A DNA stretch of 10,905 nucleotides, taken from Verrucomicrobiota bacterium. GTDB taxonomy: Bacteria > Verrucomicrobiota > Kiritimatiellia > B70-G9. The number at the start of each line of letters is the position of its first letter. Positions within the stretch are counted from its first letter, which is position 1. Made by a program: the position numbers and the translations under genes. The notes under the pieces are model-generated. The model saw only the letters and a program-made list of their open reading frames with translations, searched no databases and had not been told where the DNA came from. The stretch covers positions 1 through 10,905 of the forward strand of contig QNAJ01000030.1 of assembly GCA_003641465.1 (NCBI GenBank). Reading direction: 5' to 3'. Shown piece after piece: positions 5,020 to 10,905 of the stretch.

Positions 5020-6048
5020 ATGTTCGACTACTTGATGGGACTGTTCTCGAATGATATCGGGATTGATCTGGGTACAGCGAACACGCTGGTGTATGTGAGG
5101 GACCGTGGAATAGTCCTTCGGGAGCCCTCGGTGGTCGCGATCCAGTCAGGTACCAACCGCGTACTCGCTGTGGGTGATGAAGCGAAGCGTATGCTTGGAA
5201 GGACTCCCAGCAGCATCGTTGCTGTACGGCCTTTGAAAGGAGGAGTGATTGCAGATTTTGAGATTACTGAGGCAATGCTCAGGTACTTTATTCGGAAAGT
5301 GCATAACCGGCGTAAGATGGTTCGGCCGCGCGTCATAGTTGCAGTACCCAGTGGTATTACGGAGGTCGAAAAAAGGGCGGTGAAGGATTCGGCCCTGCGT
5401 GCGGGGGCGAGGGAGGTCTATCTGATTGAGGAACCCATGGCTGCCGCTATTGGGGTTAACCTGCCAGTCCAGGAACCGGCGGGCAATATGATAGTTGATA
5501 TCGGCGGCGGTACCACCGAGGTAGCCCTGATTTCGCTGGCGGGGATAGTTATCAGCCGGAGCGTGCGTGTGGGAGGGGATGAGATGGACGAGGCTTTGGC
5601 CCAATATCTTAAACGGGTGTACAACTTGATGATCGGAGAAAGGACGGCGGAAGAGATCAAGATATCCATCGGGTCGGCCTACCCGATGGAGCAGGAGATG
5701 AGCATTGAGGTCAAGGGAAGAGATCTGGTTACGGGACTTCCCAAGACGCTGACAATAACTTCGGAGGAGGTCCGTGAGGCACTGCAGGAGCCGGTTTCCA
5801 CCATTGTGGAGGCGATCCGGATTACCTTGGAACGCTGCCCTCCGGAATTGGCGGCGGACCTGGTAGATCGCGGCATGGTGCTGGCCGGCGGCGGGGCACT
5901 TTTGCGAGGAATCGACAAGCTGATCGCCGAGAACACCGGGTTGCCGGTGCATATTGCCGACGATCCGCTCAGCGCGGTCGCCGAAGGTACCGGTGTGGTC
6001 CTCCACGAGCTGAACTTCCTCCGTAAGATTGCAAGCTCAGAGCGCTGA
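5020..6048 (+). CDS. mreB: Rod shape-determining protein MreB
   Basis: A 342-residue bacterial actin homologue that forms membrane-bound filaments guiding lateral-wall synthesis. The nucleotide site is complete: phosphate-1 loop DIGIDLGTANT (12-22), connect-1 region with LIEEPMAAAIG (135-145), phosphate-2 DIGGGTTEVAL (160-170), and the adenosine motif LAGGGALLRG (288-297). The N terminus MFDYLMGLFS is hydrophobic and probably a membrane-binding helix, as in many MreB proteins. Length is standard. ATG 5020 follows AGGAGAGAGGG at a suitable distance. It is the first gene of the mreBCD-mrdA-rodA cluster, 87 nt before mreC. Confidence 0.98.
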   Translation: MFDYLMGLFSNDIGIDLGTANTLVYVRDRGIVLREPSVVAIQSGTNRVLAVGDEAKRMLGRTPSSIVAVRPLKGGVIADFEITEAMLRYFIRKVHNRRKMVRPRVIVAVPSGITEVEKRAVKDSALRAGAREVYLIEEPMAAAIGVNLPVQEPAGNMIVDIGGGTTEVALISLAGIVISRSVRVGGDEMDEALAQYLKRVYNLMIGERTAEEIKISIGSAYPMEQEMSIEVKGRDLVTGLPKTLTITSEEVREALQEPVSTIVEAIRITLERCPPELAADLVDRGMVLAGGGALLRGIDKLIAENTGLPVHIADDPLSAVAEGTGVVLHELNFLRKIASSER

Positions 6049-6135
6049 GCCGCGAGAATCGTTGGCGCTGTGAGCTTCCGCACGTTCTGTCTCCGGCCTT
6101 GGCAGTAAGGGAACGCTCTTGCCGACGGTGGCGGG

Positions 6136-6966
6136 ATGCGCAGGTGGACACCCAGATATCTGGTATTGGCGTTGGTGGCAATAATTCTTCTGGCTCTTCC
6201 CGAACGGCTGGCGGTAGTGCTGAAGAGACCAGTGAGAGAAGTACTCTATCCGGTGCAATCCGGAACTACGCGGATATTCCACCGTCTTCGGGAGACGGTG
6301 GCTATGGTCCGTGGAATTGGTGGACTGGCAGCGCGGAACCGTAAGTTGCAGTCGGAGGTAGCCTGGTTACGGCTGAGGCTGCGCCAGCTTGAGCGACTGG
6401 AAACGGAGAACCGTAAGCTCCGGGAAATGCTGCGGTTCACGGCAAGGACCGGCTACGATCTGATTCCTGCAGAGGTGATCGGCCGGGAGGCGAGCGGGTG
6501 GTGGAGCACTGTGCGTATCGGGGCAGGCTCCGAAAAGGGGATTCAGCGCGGTGCCGCGGTTGTTACGGTTGATGGCTTAGTCGGGAAGGTTGTTGAAGTC
6601 TCTGCACATACGGCCGACGTGTTACTTCTTAGTGACCCGTCCGCATATATTCCGGCAGTGGTACCGAAGTGTGAGGCTTACGGCATTGTCAAGGGGACAG
6701 GGCTGCCACCTGAGATGGGACCCACGTGTGAGATGGAATTTGTGCACCGCGAAGCGAGGATCGCAACCGGTGACGAGATAATTACTTCGGGCTTAGGCGG
6801 CGTCTTGCCTCGTGGGCTGCTTATCGGCTACGCGGAACAGGTTACGGAAGCCGAAGGAGGGCTCTATCAGCGCGTGGCGGTGACACCCGCGGCGAACCTG
6901 GATGCGTTAACTTATGTTTTGGTAGTGGAACGGGTTTCTGGCGGAGGGAGCTCCGGTGGGCAATGA
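6136..6966 (+). CDS. mreC: Rod shape-determining protein MreC
   Basis: A 276-residue bitopic membrane protein that links MreB/MreD to PBP2 and is thought to switch PBP2-RodA on. A short basic cytoplasmic start (MRRWTPR) is followed by a single membrane helix (about 8-25), a periplasmic coiled coil (about 63-100, rich in Leu/Glu/Arg), and the two beta-barrel domain (about 108-265) with DGLVGKVVEVS, DVLLLSDPSAYIP, GDEIITSGLGGVLPRGLLIG and a final VAVTPAANLDALTYVLVV. A short Gly/Ser tail ends the protein. ATG 6136 is preceded by GGTGGCGGG. Length and domain order are normal. It overlaps the start of mreD by 11 nt. Confidence 0.96.
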   Translation: MRRWTPRYLVLALVAIILLALPERLAVVLKRPVREVLYPVQSGTTRIFHRLRETVAMVRGIGGLAARNRKLQSEVAWLRLRLRQLERLETENRKLREMLRFTARTGYDLIPAEVIGREASGWWSTVRIGAGSEKGIQRGAAVVTVDGLVGKVVEVSAHTADVLLLSDPSAYIPAVVPKCEAYGIVKGTGLPPEMGPTCEMEFVHREARIATGDEIITSGLGGVLPRGLLIGYAEQVTEAEGGLYQRVAVTPAANLDALTYVLVVERVSGGGSSGGQ

Positions 6967-7459
6967 AATTATTGTTTTCGGGCCGCTGTTGTTGCTGTGT
7001 GCGGCAGCGGAGGGAATCGGAGGTGTGCGGTTGCTGGGGGGATGGATCTCACCTCCCTTCCTTCTGTCGCTGGCAGCATACTGTGCGCTGACAAGGCGCA
7101 CCTGGATCGTGGCAGTGGAAATCGCGCTGACGGGGATTGTACAGGATAGTCTTTCCTTTACGCCCCTGGGATTCTCGGTAGCGATGTTCGGTCTAATGGG
7201 GGCGGTTCTTGAACGTACCAGGGGGCTTCTCTATGCGGATCACTTGATTACACAAGTCGCGTTGGGCGGCGTCCTCGGGGCAGTTTTCGGGTGCAGCGGG
7301 GCATTGGCCTACATTGCGCGAGGTGCGATGCCGTCTTTTTCGGCGGCGATTCGGGTAATCATCGGTATGTTCATCGCGGCGGCCGTGACGACGCCGGTGA
7401 CATTTTGGATCGGAGCCCATCTGGATCGGATGGTAGGCAGTCATGCCGGAGCACGTTGA
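6956..7459 (+). CDS. mreD: Rod shape-determining membrane protein MreD
   Basis: A 167-residue polytopic membrane protein with about five hydrophobic segments and short basic loops (for example ERTRG near residue 87), as expected for MreD, the integral membrane partner of MreC. The family is poorly conserved, so the call depends on size, hydrophobicity and position between mreC and PBP2; segments such as IVQDSLSFTPLGFSVAMFGLMG match the usual QDSLSG-x-PLG-like MreD motif. GTG 6956 is preceded by GGAGGGAG (6943-6950) with 5-nt spacing, and the gene overlaps the mreC stop by 11 nt and the mrdA start by 17 nt, which suggests translational coupling. Confidence 0.9.
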   Translation: MGNEIIVFGPLLLLCAAAEGIGGVRLLGGWISPPFLLSLAAYCALTRRTWIVAVEIALTGIVQDSLSFTPLGFSVAMFGLMGAVLERTRGLLYADHLITQVALGGVLGAVFGCSGALAYIARGAMPSFSAAIRVIIGMFIAAAVTTPVTFWIGAHLDRMVGSHAGAR

Positions 7460-9263
7460 GAGAGTGAGGCGGAGATCCGCATCCATCGGGTTCCGCATAC
7501 GGGTGGTTTGGATGGGTATGATCGTGGCCTTTTTTTTCCTGGGGACCGTGCTGTGGCGTATGCAGGTGGCCAGCGGTGAGCACTATCGCCAGCGACTCAT
7601 GCGGCAGAGTACGCGGAGGGTACGCCTACCGGCACGACGGGGAAGGATTTTCGACTGTAGAGGCGCCATATTGGCGGATAACCGCCCGAGTTATTGTATC
7701 GCGATACACTTTGAGGAGTTACGCCAGCGCGGGCCGTGGTCCCGTACTGTTGAGTATGTAGACAGTCTGCTGGACCGGCTGGCGGACATGCTGGGCCTGC
7801 CACGCAGGATCTCGCGGGAGGACATACGCATGCATATCCGACGCCGCCTGCCGCTGCCGCTGATTGCGTGGCGGGATCTTGACGATGTGGCTCTGGCTCG
7901 CTGGGCGGAACTGGCGAGCAACATCCCCGGCGTGGAGCTCTATGTTGACTCCGTCCGATGCTATCCCTTCGGGCCGCTGTTCTGCCATGTGGTAGGCTAC
8001 GTAGGAAGGGCAGCCGTAACGCCGTCCGGCAGGGATTTCGACTATTACCTGCCGGAGTACGAGGGCCGGCGGGGAGTCGAGAAGACCTATGATTCTTTAC
8101 TTCGAGGCAAAGCTGGCGGGAAAGTGGTGCTGGTGGATGCTTCGGGATTCCGCTATCGGGATCTGGTCTCCAGGCCGGCGAAAGACGGTGCGGACTTATG
8201 GCTGACGTTGGACGTACGGATTCAGCAGGCCGCCTTTGATGCACTGGGAGACAGGGCTGGCGCGGTGGTAGTTCTAGGCCCGCAGGACGGACGGATCCTG
8301 GCGCTGGTCAGTTCACCCGGATTTGATCCGAACATGTTTGTCCCCGCGATTTCGCCTGCTGACTGGAATGCGTTGCTTGAGGACTCGCGCAGGCCTTTGC
8401 TGAACCGTGCCATTGCCGGCGCTTACGTTCCCGGGAGCACTATCAAACCGCTCGTAGCAATGGCGGCGCTTTCAACTGGCGCGGCCGGCCGTGATACAGA
8501 GTTCACATGCCCCGGCTATCTGGACCTGGGAGGACGCCGCTTCCATTGCTGGTACCGGAAAGGGCATGGGCGGCTCAACATGGTAGCGGCCCTGCGGTAC
8601 TCATGTAATGTGTATTTCTACAGGCTTGCGCTTCGGTGCGGGCCCGAGCCTATCTGGCGTCTGGCGAGAGAAGTGGGACTGGGACGCCGGACCGGTGTTG
8701 ATTTAGATTATGAACTGTCGGGATTGGTGCCGGACCGCGAATGGCATCGCCGGCACTTCGGGCGCGGCTGGTCCGACGGCGATACGTGCAACCTAGCCAT
8801 TGGGCAAGGGGCTATCGTTGTTACTCCGTTGCAGATGGCTGTGGTTGCGGCAGCCTTTGCTAACGGGGGCCGGATGGTTCGGCCGCATGTGGCCGACCGG
8901 ATAATACGGAACGGGGTTTCGAAATTCTTGGGCCGCGGCCCGGAGACCGCTGATTTGGGCTGGCGGCCGCAGGATGTGGAGGTGGTACTGGAGGGCATGG
9001 CTGAGGTCGTCGGAGCACGGGATGGCACCGGGCGCCGGGCGGCTCTGCCGGGATATCGGATTGCCGGCAAGACGGGTACCGCCCAATACGGCCCGGAGGA
9101 CGACCGGAAGAAATACTGCTGGATGATCGCATTTGCGCCGCTGGAAAAGCCACGGTACGCAATCTCGGTCGTACTCGACGAGGGACAGAGCGGTGGTCAG
9201 GACGCTGCACCAATTGTCAGAGAGGTCCTTAAGAGGTGCTTTGAAGCGGAGGCATGCGAATGA
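7443..9263 (+). CDS. mrdA: Penicillin-binding protein 2 (elongasome transpeptidase)
   Basis: A 606-residue class B PBP that crosslinks peptidoglycan during elongation, working with the glycosyltransferase RodA. It has a short cytoplasmic end, one membrane helix (about 20-42), a non-catalytic pedestal domain starting at RVRLPARRGRIFDCRGAILA, and a C-terminal transpeptidase domain. All active-site motifs are intact: S332-T-I-K335 (PGSTIKPL), S387-C-N389 (YSCNVYFY) and K543-T-G545 (AGKTGTAQ). The NLAIGQGAIVVTPLQMA segment is also typical of PBP2/PBP3. ATG 7443 overlaps mreD by 17 nt and has only a weak GGTAGG site. Its stop shares ATGA with rodA. The neighbours distinguish it from FtsI. Confidence 0.97.
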   Translation: MPEHVERVRRRSASIGFRIRVVWMGMIVAFFFLGTVLWRMQVASGEHYRQRLMRQSTRRVRLPARRGRIFDCRGAILADNRPSYCIAIHFEELRQRGPWSRTVEYVDSLLDRLADMLGLPRRISREDIRMHIRRRLPLPLIAWRDLDDVALARWAELASNIPGVELYVDSVRCYPFGPLFCHVVGYVGRAAVTPSGRDFDYYLPEYEGRRGVEKTYDSLLRGKAGGKVVLVDASGFRYRDLVSRPAKDGADLWLTLDVRIQQAAFDALGDRAGAVVVLGPQDGRILALVSSPGFDPNMFVPAISPADWNALLEDSRRPLLNRAIAGAYVPGSTIKPLVAMAALSTGAAGRDTEFTCPGYLDLGGRRFHCWYRKGHGRLNMVAALRYSCNVYFYRLALRCGPEPIWRLAREVGLGRRTGVDLDYELSGLVPDREWHRRHFGRGWSDGDTCNLAIGQGAIVVTPLQMAVVAAAFANGGRMVRPHVADRIIRNGVSKFLGRGPETADLGWRPQDVEVVLEGMAEVVGARDGTGRRAALPGYRIAGKTGTAQYGPEDDRKKYCWMIAFAPLEKPRYAISVVLDEGQSGGQDAAPIVREVLKRCFEAEACE

Positions 9264-10387
9264 CGCCACTACCTTCGGCGACAGGATGGAATCGGCTCCG
9301 CCGTTTCGATTGGATGATGATGGTGGCAGCCACAGCGCTGATGGGGGTTGGGATCTGCTTCATATACAGCGCATCCTTTCATGGAGATCCCTTGCGCGTC
9401 GCTCCGTACTACCGGAAGCAACTGATATGGGATGGACTGGGACTGCTGGTATGCATCCTGATGGGAATGACGGATTACCGCCGAATCCTAAGGGGTGCCT
9501 GGGTCTGGTACGGTTTAGCTGTCGGGCTTCTTCTGCTGGCAATCGTGGTGGGCGTTTCGATTCGCGGCGCACAGCGCTGGCTATGCATTCTGGGAGTATA
9601 CGTCCAGCCTGCGGAACTGGCCAAGATTGTATTGGTCGCGGTTCTTGCAAGATATCTGGGATCCAGCGTGCGGAGAGTCGGCAGCTGGCGGATTGTGCTT
9701 ACTGCCACTTTGACTACCGGTATCCCGTTTGTGTTGATTTTCCGGCAGCCGGACCTTGGAACCGCTGCCGCGTTGATTCCGGTGTTGCTGATCATGCTGT
9801 ATGTTGCTGGCGTCCCCGCACGGATACTCGTGTTCCTGTGCATTCTGGGTCTCTTGTTTGCTCCGTTGGGATGGCTGGTGCTGGACGAATATCAGACGAA
9901 CCGTATTCTCTTTTTTCTGGACCCTGGCAAGGATCCCTTGGGAGCCGGATGGAACAAGATCCAGTCGGAAATTGCGGTTGGGTCGGGTGGTCTTTGGGGA
10001 AAGGGTTTTCTCAAGGGAACCCAGAATATCCTTGGCTTTCTTCCGCGGAGCGTTGCTCCGACAGATTTTATTTTCTCGGTCATTGCAGAGGAGGCTGGCT
10101 TTATTGGAGCGGCCGTGATACTGGTACTCTACTCAGTGATACTGAGCGCCTGCTTGCGGACGGCCTTGTCTGCCCGCGACGTCGCCGGAAAATTGTTGTG
10201 CGTGGGCGTGGCGGTGCTGCTGTTTTTTCACGTCTTTGTGAATATAGGTATGACGGTGGGGTTGTGTCCGATAACCGGACTGCCACTGCCATTGGTGAGT
10301 TACGGTGGCAGTGTAACGGTGGCCTTGATGGCGGCTCTGGGTATGGTGCAGAGCGTGCGTGTCTTCGCCACACGGATTTATGGCTGA
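9260..10387 (+). CDS. rodA: RodA, SEDS-family peptidoglycan glycosyltransferase
   Basis: A 375-residue polytopic membrane protein that polymerises lipid II into glycan strands during elongation, paired with PBP2. SEDS landmarks in order are IYSAS in the first helix region, RGAQRWL, VQPAELAKI, RQPDLGTA, a GGLWGKGFLKGTQ extracytoplasmic loop, PTDFIFSVIAEEAGFIGA containing the conserved catalytic-site Asp (D269), and TGLPLPLVSYGGS near the end. Length is standard. ATG 9260 was chosen because GGAGG (9248-9252) is 7 nt away and its ATGA overlaps the mrdA stop; the in-frame ATG at 9254 would be only 1 nt from that site. The operon position after PBP2 supports RodA over FtsW. Confidence 0.97.
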   Translation: MTPLPSATGWNRLRRFDWMMMVAATALMGVGICFIYSASFHGDPLRVAPYYRKQLIWDGLGLLVCILMGMTDYRRILRGAWVWYGLAVGLLLLAIVVGVSIRGAQRWLCILGVYVQPAELAKIVLVAVLARYLGSSVRRVGSWRIVLTATLTTGIPFVLIFRQPDLGTAAALIPVLLIMLYVAGVPARILVFLCILGLLFAPLGWLVLDEYQTNRILFFLDPGKDPLGAGWNKIQSEIAVGSGGLWGKGFLKGTQNILGFLPRSVAPTDFIFSVIAEEAGFIGAAVILVLYSVILSACLRTALSARDVAGKLLCVGVAVLLFFHVFVNIGMTVGLCPITGLPLPLVSYGGSVTVALMAALGMVQSVRVFATRIYG

Positions 10388-10405
10388 GTTAAGGAGGGAG
10401 GAGCA

Positions 10406-10905
10406 ATGTTGTTGGCAAGAAAGAGTAAACTGCGCAGAGATGTCATTATCAACGTCGAACCTCTGGAATCGCGAGCTGCTATTCTCGAAGACGGTCGGCT
10501 GGAACATTTTTTCATAGAACGTCCTACTGAGACGCGCTTGGTGGGGAGCATCTTCAAGGGACGCATCCAGAATCTCGACGACGGTCTTCAGGCGGCATTT
10601 GTAGATATCGGGCTGAAGAAGAATGCGTTTATCCATTACTGGGACATGATACCGGAGGATGCTGCCAGATTGTTGGAGGTGGAAGAGGGTGGAGGGGCGC
10701 CGCAATCGCGAAGGAAACGGCATTCTGCCGGAGAGATAGCTAAGCGGTTTCCAGTAGGCTCGGAGATCGTGGTCCAGGTGACCAAGGATGTGATAGGGAC
10801 CAAGGGACCGCGTGTCACTGCGAATTTGAGCATACCCGGACGGTATCTGGTGATTATGCCGGGAAGCAAGTTGAAGGGGGTTTCCCGTAAGATCGAGGAT
10901 GCCAA
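10406..10905 (+). CDS. rng: Ribonuclease E/G family protein, N-terminal part (3' end outside window)
   Basis: The first 166 residues of an RNase E/G-type endoribonuclease, which matures rRNA and decays mRNA; the frame is open to the window edge. The start (INVEPLESRAAILEDGRLEHFFIER) matches the RNase G N terminus. An S1 domain follows, with GSIFKGRIQNLDDGLQAAFVDIG (48-69) and AFIHYWDMIP (74-83), then QVTKD-x-x-GTKGPR-x-T (124-138) and PGRYLVIMPG (144-153). A hydrophilic insert in the S1 domain (about 92-112) carries Glu/Gly then Arg/Lys residues, at a position where such inserts vary in this family. ATG 10406 follows a strong AAGGAGGGAGGAG (10391-10403), 18 nt after rodA. The catalytic Asp residues lie downstream. 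The sequence cannot separate RNase G from a short RNase E. Confidence 0.93.
   Translation, partial: MLLARKSKLRRDVIINVEPLESRAAILEDGRLEHFFIERPTETRLVGSIFKGRIQNLDDGLQAAFVDIGLKKNAFIHYWDMIPEDAARLLEVEEGGGAPQSRRKRHSAGEIAKRFPVGSEIVVQVTKDVIGTKGPRVTANLSIPGRYLVIMPGSKLKGVSRKIEDA

Noticed and set aside
4757..5035. A 92-codon + strand frame spanning the endonuclease V end and the mreB leader
   Set aside because: The composition is Arg/Gly-rich, it overlaps genes on both sides in another frame, and no protein family is recognisable.
5146..6006. A 286-codon - strand frame opposite mreB
   Set aside because: It is a mirror of mreB codons, with no motif and no suitable initiation signal seen.
9133..10392. A 419-codon + strand reading frame overlapping the end of mrdA and all of rodA
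   Set aside because: It is out of frame with two complete conserved genes, shows no recognisable domain, and is rich in Arg, Gly, Ser and Trp as expected of a shadow frame.
1..10905. Mobile elements, CRISPR arrays, tRNA or rRNA genes, defence system
   Set aside because: No transposase, terminal repeats, repeat-spacer array, RNA gene or defence protein was recognised; the window is mainly conserved housekeeping operons.

Overview
This is a bacterial chromosomal segment of moderately high GC, almost entirely protein-coding. It holds two well-known housekeeping clusters on the + strand, with a short two-gene divergent insert between them. I see no rRNA, tRNA, CRISPR array, insertion sequence or phage gene. 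The cell is a peptidoglycan-building, rod-type bacterium: it has MreBCD, a class B PBP2 and RodA, with a ribonuclease E/G gene next. The phylum cannot be fixed from the sequence alone. The clostridial-like order rpsM-rpsK-rpsD-rpoA-rplQ, the mreBCD-pbp2-rodA-rng order and the extended ribosomal proteins would suit a deep-branching Gram-negative group, possibly in or near the PVC lineage; this is a low-confidence inference.

Region 1 (1-3717) is the distal end of the spc/alpha ribosomal superoperon: the 3' end of map, then infA, rpmJ, rpsM, rpsK, rpsD, rpoA and rplQ. Spacing is tight: map/infA overlap, infA/rpmJ share ATGA, and rpoA/rplQ are 4 nt apart. These genes encode N-terminal Met removal, initiation factor IF-1, four small-subunit or large-subunit proteins near the start of this block (L36, S13, S11, S4), the RNA polymerase alpha subunit and L17. 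Several are unusual in length or motif: IF-1 is divergent, S11 has an N-terminal extension, and L17 has a C-terminal tail of about 60 residues.

Region 2 (3718-4860) is the only accessory-looking part. A secreted or membrane-anchored thioredoxin-fold protein without a CXXC motif lies on the - strand, convergent with rplQ. A compact endonuclease V-family protein lies divergently on the + strand. The 75-nt space between them appears to contain two face-to-face sigma70-type promoters whose -10 hexamers overlap, and the - strand promoter would give a leaderless or nearly leaderless mRNA.

Region 3 (5020-10905) is the elongasome operon: mreB, mreC, mreD, PBP2 (mrdA), rodA and the 5' part of a ribonuclease E/G gene. 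MreB filaments, MreC/MreD, the SEDS glycosyltransferase RodA and its transpeptidase partner PBP2 together insert peptidoglycan along the lateral wall. The last four junctions overlap or are close, which suggests translational coupling.

Most of the window is ordinary conserved biology. The points worth a second look are the shared-core divergent promoter, the CXXC-less thioredoxin-fold protein, the variant endonuclease V, the ribosomal protein extensions, and an 11-bp hairpin just after rplQ.
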